The notes under the pieces are model-generated. The model saw only the letters and a program-made list of their open reading frames with translations, was not told where the DNA came from and did no database searches. The position numbers and the translations under genes are program-made. Positions 16,729 to 26,108 of a DNA stretch of 64,000 nt are shown here, piece after piece; positions within the stretch are counted from its first letter, which is position 1, and the number at the start of each line of letters is the position of its first letter. The DNA comes from Pseudomonas brassicacearum (GTDB lineage Bacteria; Pseudomonadota; Gammaproteobacteria; Pseudomonadales; Pseudomonadaceae), in the NCBI RefSeq assembly GCF_000585995.1, contig NZ_CP007410.1, forward strand, positions 1,019,430 to 1,083,429, read 5' to 3'.

Positions 16729-16774
16729 TCGTTCCCATGCTCTGCGTGGGAATGCAGCCAGGGACGCTTGGCGT
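16729..16774. repeat. Short dispersed repeat with two hairpins
   Basis: Contains TTCCCATGCTCTGCGTGGGA and then GGGACGCTTGGCGTTCC, each able to form a small hairpin. I recognise the CCCATGCTCTGCGTGGGAATG phrase as a common intergenic repeat of pseudomonads. It sits between the kdgD terminator and the next gene. Confidence 0.6.
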
Positions 16775-16806
16775 TCCTAGACAGCTTTTGTAGAAGGAGT
16801 AGCTCC

Positions 16807-18252
16807 GTGGCAGATGCAAAGCGTTTCGATAACTACATCAACGGTCAGTGGGTGGCCGGTGCCGACTATTGCACCAACATCAACCCGTCTGACCTGTCCG
16901 ATGTCATCGGTGAATACGCCAAGGCTGACGCAGCGCAAGTCAATGCCGCCATCGAAGCCGCCCGCGCCGCATTCCCGGCCTGGTCGACCTCGGGCATTCA
17001 GGCCCGTCACGATTCGCTGGACAAAGTCGGCAGCGAGATCCTCGCCCGCCGTGAAGAACTCGGCCAATTGCTGGCGCGGGAAGAGGGCAAGACCCTGCCC
17101 GAAGCCATCGGCGAAGTGACCCGCGCCGGTAACATTTTCAAGTTCTTCGCCGGTGAGTGCCTGCGCCTGTCCGGCGATTACGTGCCGTCGGTGCGTCCGG
17201 GCGTCAACGTCGAAGTCACCCGCGAAGCCCTGGGTGTGGTCGGCCTGATCACCCCGTGGAACTTCCCGATCGCCATCCCCGCCTGGAAAATCGCCCCGGC
17301 CCTGGCCTATGGCAACTGCGTGGTGATCAAGCCCGCCGAGCTGGTGCCGGGTTGTGCCTGGGCCCTGGCGGAAATCATTTCCCGCGCCGGTTTCCCGGCT
17401 GGTGCGTTCAACCTGGTGATGGGCAGCGGCCGTGTGGTCGGTGAAGTCCTGGTCAACAGCCCGAAAGTCGACGGCATCAGCTTCACCGGTTCCGTGGGCG
17501 TGGGCCGCCAGATCGCCGTCAACTGTGTGTCGCGCCAGGCCAAGGTGCAACTGGAGATGGGCGGCAAGAACCCGCAGATCATCCTCGACGATGCCGATCT
17601 CAAGCAGGCCGTCGAACTGGCCGTGCAGAGTGCGTTCTACTCCACCGGCCAGCGTTGCACGGCCTCGAGCCGACTGATCGTCACCGCTGGCATTCACGAC
17701 AAGTTTGTCGAGGCCATGGCTGAGCGCATGCAGTCGATCAAGGTCGGTCATGCCTTGAAGTCCGGCACTGATATCGGCCCGGTGGTTTCCGAAGCCCAGC
17801 TCAGCCAGGACTTGAAGTACATCGACATTGGCCAGAGCGAAGGTGCACGGCTGGTGAGCGGTGGTGGCTTGGTGACGTGCGATACCGAAGGTTACTTCCT
17901 GGCGCCGACCCTGTTCGCCGACAGCGAAGCGTCGATGCGCATCAGCCGCGAAGAGATCTTCGGCCCGGTGGCCAACGTCGTGCGCGTGGCTGATTACGAA
18001 GCGGCGCTGGCGATGGCCAACGACACTGAATTCGGTCTGTCCGCCGGTATCGCCACCACATCGCTGAAGTATGCCAACCACTTCAAGCGCCATTCCCAGG
18101 CGGGCATGGTGATGGTCAACCTGCCGACCGCCGGCGTGGATTACCACGTGCCGTTCGGCGGGCGCAAAGGTTCGTCCTATGGTTCGCGTGAGCAAGGTCG
18201 CTACGCGCAAGAGTTCTACACCGTGGTTAAAACTTCTTACATCGGCTCGTAA
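16807..18252 (+). CDS. Alpha-ketoglutarate semialdehyde (2,5-dioxovalerate) dehydrogenase
   Basis: An NAD(P)-dependent aldehyde dehydrogenase of 481 residues that oxidises the KdgD product to 2-oxoglutarate, completing the pathway into the TCA cycle. The start is the GTG at 16807, supported by AAGGAG seven bases upstream; a longer frame to 16768 would start in the repeat. Catalytic residues are in place: N152 (TPWNFPIA), K175 (VIKPAE), E250 (LEMGGKNP) and the nucleophile C284 (GQRCTASSR). The exact substrate is inferred from its position between kdgD and gudP. Confidence 0.9.
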   Translation: MADAKRFDNYINGQWVAGADYCTNINPSDLSDVIGEYAKADAAQVNAAIEAARAAFPAWSTSGIQARHDSLDKVGSEILARREELGQLLAREEGKTLPEAIGEVTRAGNIFKFFAGECLRLSGDYVPSVRPGVNVEVTREALGVVGLITPWNFPIAIPAWKIAPALAYGNCVVIKPAELVPGCAWALAEIISRAGFPAGAFNLVMGSGRVVGEVLVNSPKVDGISFTGSVGVGRQIAVNCVSRQAKVQLEMGGKNPQIILDDADLKQAVELAVQSAFYSTGQRCTASSRLIVTAGIHDKFVEAMAERMQSIKVGHALKSGTDIGPVVSEAQLSQDLKYIDIGQSEGARLVSGGGLVTCDTEGYFLAPTLFADSEASMRISREEIFGPVANVVRVADYEAALAMANDTEFGLSAGIATTSLKYANHFKRHSQAGMVMVNLPTAGVDYHVPFGGRKGSSYGSREQGRYAQEFYTVVKTSYIGS

Positions 18253-18337
18253 GTGCGACACCGCCAGGGCCGGTGATCCAGCCCTGGCGTCACAATCTGC
18301 TGACCCGCATAAAAATAAATAGTGGGAGTACCTCTAC

Positions 18338-19702
18338 ATGCAAGCGACCAAGCCGACACACGTCCGCTATTTGATCCTGCTCATGCTGTTTCTGGTGACG
18401 ACGATCAACTATGCCGACCGTGCCACCATCGCTATCGCAGGCTCCAGCCTGCAGAAAGACCTCGGCATCGATGCCGTTACCCTCGGTTATATCTTCTCCG
18501 CTTTCGGCTGGGCCTACGTGGCCGGGCAGATTCCTGGCGGCTGGCTGCTCGACCGTTTCGGGTCGAAGAAAATCTATGCCTTGAGCATTTTCACCTGGTC
18601 GCTGTTCACCGTGCTGCAAGGCTATGTCGGTGAGTTCGGCCTGTCCACGGCCGTGGTTGCGCTGTTCATGCTGCGCTTTATGGTCGGGCTGGCCGAAGCG
18701 CCGTCCTTCCCGGGCAACGCACGGATCGTCGCCGCCTGGTTCCCCACCGCTGAACGCGGCACCGCCTCGGCGATCTTCAACTCGGCGCAGTACTTCGCCA
18801 CGGTGCTGTTCGCGCCGCTGATGGGTTGGATCGTCTACCGCTTCGGCTGGCAGCATGTGTTCATCGTGATGGGCGTGATCGGCATCGTGTTCTCGCTGAT
18901 CTGGTTGAAAGTGATCCACAGTCCGCGCCAGCACCCGATGATCAACGAAGCCGAGTTCAATCACATCGCCGCCAACGGCGCGATGGTCGACATGGACCAG
19001 GACAAGGGCAAGGACAAGAAAGCCGATGGTCCGAAGTGGGATTACATCCGCCAACTGCTGACCAACCGCATGATGCTCGGCGTTTACCTGGGTCAATACT
19101 GCATCAACGGCATCACTTACTTCTTCCTGACCTGGTTCCCGGTGTACCTGGTGCAGGAACGCGGCATGACCATCCTCAAGGCTGGTTTCATCGCGTCCTT
19201 GCCGGCGATCTGCGGTTTTATCGGTGGCGTCCTGGGCGGGGTGATTTCCGACTACCTGCTGCGCAAGGGCCACTCGCTGACCTTCGCTCGCAAAGCGCCG
19301 ATCATCGCCGGCCTGCTGGTGTCCAGCAGCATCGTGGCCTGCAACTACGTGGACATCGAATGGATGGTGGTGGGCTTCATGGCCCTGGCCTTCTTCGGTA
19401 AAGGCGTGGGCGCACTGGGCTGGGCCGTGGTGTCCGACACCTCGCCAAAACAGATCGCCGGTTTGAGCGGTGGCTTGTTCAACACCTTTGGTAACCTGGC
19501 GTCGATCACGACGCCGATCGTCATCGGCTACATCATCAGCGCCACCGGTTCGTTCAAGTGGGCACTGGTGTTCGTCGGGTGCAACGCGTTGGTGGCGGTG
19601 TTCAGCTACCTGGTCATCGTTGGGCCGATCAAGCGTGTGGTACTCAAGGAACCGACGGCCAAGGATGCCGGCATCTCCAGTCTGTCTGAAGCGAAATCCT
19701 GA
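18338..19702 (+). CDS. gudP: MFS transporter for galactarate/glucarate (GudP-type)
   Basis: A 454-residue major facilitator with 12 predicted membrane segments and a charged central loop ([18 protein letters not shown]) between segments 6 and 7. The N-terminal [12 protein letters not shown] and [22 protein letters not shown] motifs are typical of the anion:cation symporter group that includes GudP, GarP and ExuT. Encoded between the semialdehyde dehydrogenase and garD, it most likely imports D-galactarate and/or D-glucarate with protons. The gap to garD is 13 bp. Confidence 0.9.
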   Translation: MQATKPTHVRYLILLMLFLVTTINYADRATIAIAGSSLQKDLGIDAVTLGYIFSAFGWAYVAGQIPGGWLLDRFGSKKIYALSIFTWSLFTVLQGYVGEFGLSTAVVALFMLRFMVGLAEAPSFPGNARIVAAWFPTAERGTASAIFNSAQYFATVLFAPLMGWIVYRFGWQHVFIVMGVIGIVFSLIWLKVIHSPRQHPMINEAEFNHIAANGAMVDMDQDKGKDKKADGPKWDYIRQLLTNRMMLGVYLGQYCINGITYFFLTWFPVYLVQERGMTILKAGFIASLPAICGFIGGVLGGVISDYLLRKGHSLTFARKAPIIAGLLVSSSIVACNYVDIEWMVVGFMALAFFGKGVGALGWAVVSDTSPKQIAGLSGGLFNTFGNLASITTPIVIGYIISATGSFKWALVFVGCNALVAVFSYLVIVGPIKRVVLKEPTAKDAGISSLSEAKS

Positions 19703-19715
19703 AGGAGCGGCGTCA

Positions 19716-21269
19716 ATGCAACTGATTGAACATGCCGATTCGCCGCGTTACATCCGCCTGCACGAGCGGGACAATGTGGTGATCGTCGTCAATGACCAAG
19801 GCGTACCGGCCGGGACCGAGTTCCCGGACGGCCTGGTTACCGTGGACTTTGTACCCCAGAGCCACAAGGTCACCCTGGAAGATATTCCCGAGGGCGGCGA
19901 GGTGATTCGCTACGGCCAGGTCATTGGCTATGCGTTGCAACCGATCCCCCGTGGCAGTTGGGTCAAGGAAGACCAGCTGCGCATGCCCACCGCGCCGCCG
20001 CTGGACAGCTTGCCGCTGTCTACCGATGTGCCGGTGGCCGATGCGCCGCTGGAGGGCTACACCTTCGAGGGCTATCGCAACGCCGACGGCACCGTCGGTA
20101 CGCGCAATATCCTCGGTATCACCACCACGGTGCAGTGCGTGACCGGGGTACTGGACCACGCGGTCAAGCGCATCAAGGATGAATTGCTGCCCAAGTACCC
20201 GAACGTCGATGACGTGGTGGCGCTGACCCACAGCTACGGCTGTGGTGTGGCGATCACCGCCACCGATGCGTACATCCCGATTCGCACCGTGCGCAACCTG
20301 GCGCGCAATCCGAACCTGGGTGGCGAAGCGTTGGTGATCAGCCTGGGCTGCGAGAAATTGCAGGCCGGGCAGGTGATGCACGAAAACGACAGTTCGGTGG
20401 ACCTCAGCGAACCGTGGTTGTATCGCTTGCAGGATTCCAGTCACGGCTTCACCGAAATGATCGAACAGATCATGGAACTGGCCGAGACCCGCCTGAAGAA
20501 ACTCGACCAGCGCCGCCGCGAAACCGTACCCGCGTCGGAACTGATCCTGGGCATGCAGTGCGGCGGCAGTGATGCGTTCTCCGGCATCACCGCCAACCCG
20601 GCGCTGGGCTACGCCTCGGACCTGTTGCTGCGGGCGGGGGCGACGGTGATGTTTTCCGAAGTCACCGAAGTGCGCGATGCGATTTACCTGCTGACCTCCC
20701 GGGCGCAAACCCAGGAAGTCGCCCAGGAACTGGTGCGCGAAATGGACTGGTACGACCGTTACCTGGCCAAGGGCGAAGCCGATCGCAGTGCCAACACCAC
20801 GCCGGGCAACAAGAAGGGCGGCTTGTCGAACATCGTCGAAAAATCCCTGGGCTCGATCGTCAAGTCCGGCAGCAGCGCGATCAATGGCGTGCTCGGCCCG
20901 GGCGAGCGCTTCAAGCAAAAGGGCTTGATCTTCTGCGCCACACCGGCCAGCGATTTCGTCTGCGGCACCTTGCAACTGGCGGCGGGGATGAACCTTCACG
21001 TCTTCACCACCGGCCGGGGTACGCCGTACGGCTTGGCCATGGCCCCGGTGGTGAAGGTCTCGACCCGCACCGAACTGGCCCAGCGCTGGCCGGACCTGAT
21101 CGACATCGACGCCGGCCGCATCGCCACCGGACGGGCAACCATCGAGGAGCTGGGCTGGGAGCTGTTCCACTACTACCTGGACGTGGCCAGCGGCAAGAAG
21201 CAGACCTGGGCCGAGCGGCACAAGCTGTACAACGACATCACGTTGTTCAACCCGGCGCCGATTACCTGA
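19716..21269 (+). CDS. garD: Galactarate dehydratase
   Basis: Dehydrates galactarate (mucate) to 5-keto-4-deoxy-D-glucarate, the KdgD substrate. The protein has 517 residues, close to E. coli GarD. The start at 19716 follows GAAGGAG. The N-terminal SAF-like domain (about 1-90; [14 protein letters not shown]) precedes the UxaA/GarD catalytic domain. The latter has [46 protein letters not shown] and [10 protein letters not shown]; Cys and His residues there bind the catalytic metal. With kdgD and the dehydrogenase it makes a complete galactarate to 2-oxoglutarate route. Confidence 0.95.
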   Translation: MQLIEHADSPRYIRLHERDNVVIVVNDQGVPAGTEFPDGLVTVDFVPQSHKVTLEDIPEGGEVIRYGQVIGYALQPIPRGSWVKEDQLRMPTAPPLDSLPLSTDVPVADAPLEGYTFEGYRNADGTVGTRNILGITTTVQCVTGVLDHAVKRIKDELLPKYPNVDDVVALTHSYGCGVAITATDAYIPIRTVRNLARNPNLGGEALVISLGCEKLQAGQVMHENDSSVDLSEPWLYRLQDSSHGFTEMIEQIMELAETRLKKLDQRRRETVPASELILGMQCGGSDAFSGITANPALGYASDLLLRAGATVMFSEVTEVRDAIYLLTSRAQTQEVAQELVREMDWYDRYLAKGEADRSANTTPGNKKGGLSNIVEKSLGSIVKSGSSAINGVLGPGERFKQKGLIFCATPASDFVCGTLQLAAGMNLHVFTTGRGTPYGLAMAPVVKVSTRTELAQRWPDLIDIDAGRIATGRATIEELGWELFHYYLDVASGKKQTWAERHKLYNDITLFNPAPIT

Positions 21270-21295
21270 TGATTTCGTGATCGTTGGAGACCCAG

Positions 21296-21385
21296 TGTGG
21301 GAGCGGGCTTGCTCGCGAATGCGGTGGTTCAGCTAGCATTGATGTTGGATGAGCCGACGCCTTCGCGAGCAAGCCCGCTCCCACA
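21296..21385. repeat. REP inverted pair (GCGGGCTTGCTCGCGAA type)
   Basis: TGTGGGAGCGGGCTTGCTCG faces its complement. It follows garD and probably ends the operon transcript. Confidence 0.8.
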
Positions 21386-21432
21386 GGGGATGTGGGGGTG
21401 AATGTGGATTTTTGCGTTCACCAAAGAACAAA

Positions 21433-21460
21433 TGTAGGAGCGAGCCTGCTCGCGATAGCA
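21433..21460. repeat. Solo REP element
   Basis: A diverged copy, TGTAGGAGCGAGCCTGCTCG followed by CGATAGC. Confidence 0.65.
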
Positions 21461-21532
21461 CTTCACCAGACGCCAATGTCGCGAGTGGCTTATCATTAGC
21501 CACCTAACGACATCCCTCTCAAGGTCCCCGGC

Positions 21533-22474
21533 ATGCTGGCAATTTTCCTCGAAACCCTGAACATCACCGCGCCGGTGTTTGCCATGCTGTTTCTGGGGGT
21601 GTTGCTCAAGCGCATCTATTGGATCAACGACAACTTCATCCACATCGCCTCGTCCCTGGTGTTCAACGTCACCATGCCGGCGCTGCTGTTCCTCGGCATC
21701 CTCCATGCCGACCTGCATGCGGCGTTGCAGCCAGACCTGCTGATCTACTTCTCCATCGCCACTCTGGTGAGTTTTTCCATGGCCTGGGGCTGGTCGATCT
21801 GGCGTTGCCCGCGGGAGGATCGCGGCATCTATACCCAGGGTGCGTTTCGCGGCAACAACGGCGTGATTGGCCTGGCGTTGGCGGCGAGTATGTACGGCGA
21901 CTACGGGATTTCCCTGGGGGCGATCCTCGCGGCGCTGGTGATCCTGTTCTACAACACCTTGTCGACCATCGTGCTGGCGGTCTACAGCCCGGTGATCAAG
22001 TCCGATCCGTGGAGCATCTGCAAAAGCGTGGTCAGCAACCCGCTGATCATCAGCGTGATCGTCGCCGCGCCGTTCGCCTATTGGCAGATCGGCCTGCCGA
22101 ACTGGTTCGAGACCTCGGCCAAATACCTGTCGCAAATGACCTTGCCCCTGGCGCTGATCTGCATCGGCGGCACGCTGTCGCTGGCGGCGTTGCGCAAGAG
22201 CGGCAAGATGGCCCTGAGTTCGAGCCTGGTGAAAATGGTCGGCCTGCCGCTGCTGACCACCCTCGGTGCCTGGCTCTGGGGCTTTCGCGGTGCGGAGTTG
22301 GGCATCCTGTTCCTGTACTTCGGCAGCCCCACCGCCGCCGCCAGTTACGTCATGGCCCGGGCGGCCGATGGCAACCATGAACTGGCCGCGGCGATCATCG
22401 TCATCACCACGTTGATGGCGGCGATTACCACCAACCTGGGGATTTTTGTGTTGCAGTGGGGTGGGTGGATCTAG
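21533..22474 (+). CDS. AEC (auxin efflux carrier) family transporter
   Basis: A 313-residue integral membrane protein with about ten hydrophobic segments and no signal peptide. Motifs fit the AEC/MdcF-type carriers: an N-terminal segment ETLNITAPVFAMLFLGVLLK, then FRGNNGVIGLALAAS near residue 105, and a C-terminal FGSPTAAASYVMA. Members move carboxylates or other small anions across the inner membrane; the substrate here is not known. It stands alone between REP pairs, next to the galactarate cluster. A link to sugar-acid metabolism is possible but unsupported. Confidence 0.85.
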   Translation: MLAIFLETLNITAPVFAMLFLGVLLKRIYWINDNFIHIASSLVFNVTMPALLFLGILHADLHAALQPDLLIYFSIATLVSFSMAWGWSIWRCPREDRGIYTQGAFRGNNGVIGLALAASMYGDYGISLGAILAALVILFYNTLSTIVLAVYSPVIKSDPWSICKSVVSNPLIISVIVAAPFAYWQIGLPNWFETSAKYLSQMTLPLALICIGGTLSLAALRKSGKMALSSSLVKMVGLPLLTTLGAWLWGFRGAELGILFLYFGSPTAAASYVMARAADGNHELAAAIIVITTLMAAITTNLGIFVLQWGGWI

Positions 22475-22502
22475 ACTTGGGCTTGTGGTGTTCTTGAGGT
22501 CC

Positions 22503-22592
22503 AATCGCGAGCAAGCTCGCTCCCACAGTGGTCTGCAGGTGCATTCAAATTTCCCATACACCCCTGTGGGAGCGAGCTTGCTCGCGATAGCG
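22503..22592. repeat. REP inverted pair in the outward arrangement
   Basis: The complement GCGAGCAAGCTCGCTCCCAC comes first, followed by TGTGGGAGCGAGCTTGCTCG about 45 bp later, the reverse of most pairs here. It lies between convergent genes. Confidence 0.75.
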
Positions 22593-22601
22593 ATCTAACG
22601 G

Positions 22602-22982
22602 TCACTCCGGTTTTTGATAGCTATCGATCACTTCCTGCGCCGCCCGAAACGCATCGATCGCCGCCGGCACCCCGGCATACACCGCGCAATGCAGCAACGC
22701 CTCGCGAATTTCTTCCACCGTGCAGCCATTGTTCAGCGCACCGCGCACATGGCCTTTGAGTTCCTGCGGGCACTTGAGGGCGGTGAGGGCGGCGAGGGTG
22801 ATCAGGCTGCGGGTCTTCAGCGGCAACCCCTCGCGCTGCCAGACACTGCCCCAGGCATGTTCGTTGACGAAGTCCTGCAGCGGCTGGGTGAATTCCGTGG
22901 CATTGCCCAGGGCGCGGTCGACGAATGCGTCGCCCATGACCTGGCGACGCATGTCCAGGCCGGTCTTTGGAGTGTCGGTCAT
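22602..22982 (-). CDS. Carboxymuconolactone decarboxylase family protein
   Basis: A 126-residue protein of the PcaC/AhpD-like family. The start at 22982 is preceded by AGAGGG. A longer frame to 23213 overlaps the antiporter gene and is not credible. Family landmarks are DFVNEHAWGSVWQREGLPLK, RSLITLAALTALKCPQELKGHVRGALNNGCT and a C-terminal EIRE-LLHCAVYAGVPAA. This last His-Cys arrangement (LLHCAVYAG) resembles 4-carboxymuconolactone decarboxylase. The usual pca partners are absent, so the substrate is open. It overlaps the antiporter gene by 4 bp and is probably cotranscribed. Confidence 0.85.
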   Translation of the reverse strand: MTDTPKTGLDMRRQVMGDAFVDRALGNATEFTQPLQDFVNEHAWGSVWQREGLPLKTRSLITLAALTALKCPQELKGHVRGALNNGCTVEEIREALLHCAVYAGVPAAIDAFRAAQEVIDSYQKPE

Positions 22983-24073
22983 GGCAAATCCCTCTTGTGA
23001 TGTTGGCGGCGCCAGGCGCGCAAGGAGGTGAACAGCAAAAACGCGAGCAGGGCCGGCAGCACGTAAAACAGCATCAGCCGTTCCAGCTGGCCGGCCAAGG
23101 GCATGCCGGTGGTGAACGACATCACGTGCAGCCCGTAGGCCAGGTACAAGCCCAAAAACAGCAGGCCTTCGGCGCGGGTGACGCGATAGCCGGAATAAAA
23201 CACCGGCAGGCACAGCACGGCCACGCCGAGCATGACCGGCAGGTCGAAATCCAGGGCGTTGGGCGAGACCGAGAGAGGCGTTGGCGCGACGAGGGCCGTC
23301 ACCCCCAGCACGCCCAGCAGGTTGAACAGGTTGCTGCCGATGACGTTGCCCACCGCGATGTCCCGTTGGCCCCGCAGGGCGGCGATCAGCGAGGTGGCGA
23401 GTTCCGGCAACGAGGTGCTGATGGCGACGATGGTCAGGCCGATGACGCGTTCTGAAAGCCCGAGATCCGTCGCCACTTCTACCGCCGCGCCCAGCAGCAG
23501 GTGCCCGGCAAAAATCAGCATCGCCAGGCCCAGCACGATCATCGACAGGCTCTTGAACCAGGACACCTGGGCCACGTCGACGCCCACCGGATGCGGTCGT
23601 CCCGAGTGCCGTGATTGGCGCAGCAACAGGCCCAGGTATACCGCCAGGGCGATGAGCAGCAGCACACCGTCCAGTCGCGTCAGTTCCTCGTTCCAGGCCA
23701 GCACGAACACCAGCAGGGCGGCGCCGATCATCAGCGGGATGTCCAGGCGCACCAACTGGCGCGAGACGCGCAGCGGAATGATCAGTGCCGACAACCCGAG
23801 GGTGACGAGGATGTTGAAGATGCTGCTGCCGATCACGCTGCCCACCGCGATGTCAGCGTTCTGCGCCAGGGTCGCCTGCAGGCTGACCGCCATTTGCGGT
23901 GCGCTGCTGCCGAAGGCGACAACGCTCAGGCCGATGATGAGTGGCCGTACCTGCAAACGTGCCGACAGGCCCACGGCGGCGCGCACCAGCAGCTCGGCGC
24001 CGGTGATTAGCAACAGCAGGCCGCCGAGTAATTCGATCAGGCTGAGCAGCGGTAGGGCGGTGAGTAGGGAAAT
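22979..24073 (-). CDS. CaCA-family cation/proton or Na/Ca antiporter (YrbG-like)
   Basis: An integral membrane exchanger with about ten segments and two internal alpha-repeats: GSSAPQMAVSLQA in the first half and STSLPELATSLIA in the second. The first repeat has Gln where the cation-binding Glu is usual. The first normal start codon is TTG at 24013 (344 residues), but that removes half of membrane segment 1. In the same frame, 20 codons upstream, an ATT at 24073 is preceded by GGAG with a 7-base spacer, directly after the rlpA-like gene's stop. Its reading, (M)SLLTALPLLSLIELLGG, restores a full first segment. I give this start, without certainty. The ion specificity is inferred. Confidence 0.75.
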   Translation of the reverse strand: MSLLTALPLLSLIELLGGLLLLITGAELLVRAAVGLSARLQVRPLIIGLSVVAFGSSAPQMAVSLQATLAQNADIAVGSVIGSSIFNILVTLGLSALIIPLRVSRQLVRLDIPLMIGAALLVFVLAWNEELTRLDGVLLLIALAVYLGLLLRQSRHSGRPHPVGVDVAQVSWFKSLSMIVLGLAMLIFAGHLLLGAAVEVATDLGLSERVIGLTIVAISTSLPELATSLIAALRGQRDIAVGNVIGSNLFNLLGVLGVTALVAPTPLSVSPNALDFDLPVMLGVAVLCLPVFYSGYRVTRAEGLLFLGLYLAYGLHVMSFTTGMPLAGQLERLMLFYVLPALLAFLLFTSLRAWRRQHHKRDLP

Positions 24074-24089
24074 GGCCGGGCTCCGTCTA

Positions 24090-24467
24090 TCAATCGTCGA
24101 GGGCTTGCACGCGTACCCGTGCGGTGCCTTTGCGCAACATGCCCAGTTGCTCGGCGGCTTCGCGGGATACGTCGATCAAACGACCACGGGAGTATGGGCC
24201 ACGGTCGTTGATGCGGACCACGACACTGTTATTGTTGCCCAGGTTGGTGATTTTCACCCGTGTGCCGAACGGCAACTGGCGGTGGGCGGCGGTCAGGCTG
24301 TGTTGGTCGAAACGCTCGCCACTGGCGGTGCGCTTGCCATGGTGCCTGGCACCGTAATAAGAGGCGACGCCGGTCTGGTCGTAGCCGTGTGGGTCGACCG
24401 TCCCGCTCTGGCTGGCGCAACCGGCCAGCAGGGACAGCAGGGCGCAGGCGCCGAGGAGACGCTTCAT
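24090..24467 (-). CDS. Small RlpA-like septal/cell-wall lipoprotein (DPBB domain)
   Basis: A 125-residue lipoprotein. The signal sequence MKRLLGACALLSLLAGC ends in a lipobox LAGC at residues 14-17. The start at 24467 is chosen for this signal; a frame extending to 24656 crosses a REP. Residues about 35-120 form a double-psi beta-barrel typical of RlpA: GVASYYGARHHGKRTASGE, then LPFGTRVKITNL, RINDRGPYSRGRLIDVSREA. The catalytic-type Asp is in INDRGP. RlpA of P. aeruginosa is a lytic transglycosylase acting on denuded glycan at septa. This paralogue lacks the C-terminal SPOR domain, so septal targeting is not assured. Confidence 0.87.
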   Translation of the reverse strand: MKRLLGACALLSLLAGCASQSGTVDPHGYDQTGVASYYGARHHGKRTASGERFDQHSLTAAHRQLPFGTRVKITNLGNNNSVVVRINDRGPYSRGRLIDVSREAAEQLGMLRKGTARVRVQALDD

Positions 24468-24506
24468 GTAGAGGGTTCCCACATCAATGTGGTTGTGGAA
24501 TGCATT

Positions 24507-24613
24507 GTGGCGAGGGAGCTTGCTCCCGCTGGGGCGCGAAGCGGCCCCCAACAATCTGCTGCCAGATACAGGGGGCTGCTGCGCAGCCCAGCGGGAGCAA
24601 GCTCCCTCGCCAC
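24507..24613. repeat. REP inverted pair
   Basis: GTGGCGAGGGAGCTTGCTCC facing its complement, with GGGGCGCGAAGCGGCCCC and GGGCTGCTGCGCAGCCC hairpins between. It separates gatB from the RlpA-like gene. Confidence 0.8.
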
Positions 24614-24652
24614 AGGGAATTGAGCCAGGCTGAAAGACTGGCTCCATGGTCA

Positions 24653-26098
24653 TCAACCTTCGAGCTTGCTTTTGAGCAGTTCGTTGACCTGTTGCGGGTT
24701 GGCCTTGCCCTTGGAGGCTTTCATGGCCTGGCCGACGAAAAAGCCGAACATCTTGCCGCGTTTGGCTTCGTCTGCCGCACGGTATTGTTCGACCTGCTCG
24801 GCGTTGGCCGCGAGCATTTCATCGAGCACGGCACTGATCGCGCCGCTGTCGGTGACTTGCTTCAAGCCGCGCTTCTCGATGATCTCGTCGGCGCTGCCTT
24901 CACCATTGGCCATGGCTTCGAACACCATCTTGGCGATCTTGCCGGAAATGGTGTTGTCCTTGATCCGCAGCAGCATGCCGCCCAGTTGCTCGGCCGAGAC
25001 CGGCGATTCGTCGATTTCCAGGCCCTGCTTGTTCAGCAGGCTGCCCAATTCGACCATCACCCAGTTGGCCGCCAGCTTGGCGTCGCCGCCGATGCTCACG
25101 ACTTTCTCGAAGTAATCGGCCTGCTCGCGGCTGGTGGCCAGGACGTTGGCGTCATAGCTCGACAGCCCGAACTGCGCCTGGAAGCGCTCGCGTTTTTGCG
25201 GCGGCAGTTCCGGGAGGGTGGCGCGCACGTCATTGAGGAACGAATTCTCGATGACCACCGGCAGCAGGTCCGGATCGGGGAAGTAACGGTAGTCGTTGGC
25301 TTCTTCCTTGCTGCGCATCGGACGGGTTTCGTCCTTGTTCGGGTCGTACAGGCGGGTCTGCTGGATGACCTTGCCACCGTCTTCGATCAGTTCGATCTGG
25401 CGCTGGATCTCGCTGTTGATCGCTTTCTCGATGAAGCGGAACGAGTTGACGTTCTTGATCTCGCAGCGGGTGCCGAACTCGACCTGGCCCTTGGGCCGGA
25501 TCGACACGTTGCAGTCGCAGCGCAGCGAGCCTTCGGCCATGTTGCCGTCGCAGATGCCCAGGTAGCGCACCAGCGCATGGATCGCCTTGACGTAGGCCAC
25601 GGCTTCCTTGGCGCTGCGCATGTCCGGTTCGGAGACGATTTCCAGCAGCGGCGTGCCAGCACGGTTCAGGTCGATGCCGGTGGCACCGTTGAACTCTTCG
25701 TGCAGGCTCTTGCCGGCGTCTTCCTCCAGGTGCGCACGGGTGATGCCGACGCGCTTGACCGTGCCGTCTTCCAGGGCGATGTCCAGGTGGCCCTTGCCGA
25801 CAATCGGCAGCTCCATCTGGCTGATCTGGTAGCCCTTGGGCAGGTCCGGGTAGAAGTAGTTCTTGCGGGCGAACACGTTGTGCTGACCGATCTCGGCGTC
25901 GATCGCCAGGCCGAACATCACCGCCATACGCACGGCTTCGGCGTTGAGCACCGGCAGCACGCCGGGCATGCCCAGGTCGACCAGGCTGGCCTGGGTGTTG
26001 GGCTCGGAGCCAAAGGTGGTGGAGCTACCGGAAAAGATTTTCGACCGGGTGGTGAGCTGGGTGTGTATCTCCAGCCCGATCACGACTTCCCATTGCAT
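24653..26098 (-). CDS. gatB: Asp-tRNA(Asn)/Glu-tRNA(Gln) amidotransferase subunit B
   Basis: A 481-residue subunit that binds mischarged tRNA and activates its side-chain carboxylate in the GatCAB complex. It starts at the ATG at 26098 ([15 protein letters not shown], the conserved GatB start); longer frames overlap gatA. Motifs include [20 protein letters not shown], the Zn and active-site stretch [20 protein letters not shown], and [10 protein letters not shown]. The C-terminal Yqey-like tail domain (about 370-481) ends [11 protein letters not shown]. The gene is 10 bp downstream of gatA, last in a gatC-gatA-gatB operon. Confidence 0.97.
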   Translation of the reverse strand: MQWEVVIGLEIHTQLTTRSKIFSGSSTTFGSEPNTQASLVDLGMPGVLPVLNAEAVRMAVMFGLAIDAEIGQHNVFARKNYFYPDLPKGYQISQMELPIVGKGHLDIALEDGTVKRVGITRAHLEEDAGKSLHEEFNGATGIDLNRAGTPLLEIVSEPDMRSAKEAVAYVKAIHALVRYLGICDGNMAEGSLRCDCNVSIRPKGQVEFGTRCEIKNVNSFRFIEKAINSEIQRQIELIEDGGKVIQQTRLYDPNKDETRPMRSKEEANDYRYFPDPDLLPVVIENSFLNDVRATLPELPPQKRERFQAQFGLSSYDANVLATSREQADYFEKVVSIGGDAKLAANWVMVELGSLLNKQGLEIDESPVSAEQLGGMLLRIKDNTISGKIAKMVFEAMANGEGSADEIIEKRGLKQVTDSGAISAVLDEMLAANAEQVEQYRAADEAKRGKMFGFFVGQAMKASKGKANPQQVNELLKSKLEG

Positions 26099-26108
26099 GT
26101 GTTTCTCC

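Noticed and set aside
16777..18261. 494-codon antisense frame over the semialdehyde dehydrogenase
   Set aside because: The opposite strand encodes an enzyme with all catalytic residues; the antisense protein is His/Gly/Asp-rich shadow sequence.
23000..23213. N-terminal extension of the carboxymuconolactone decarboxylase-like protein
   Set aside because: It overlaps the antiporter coding sequence; the start at 22982 has a ribosome binding site and matches family length.
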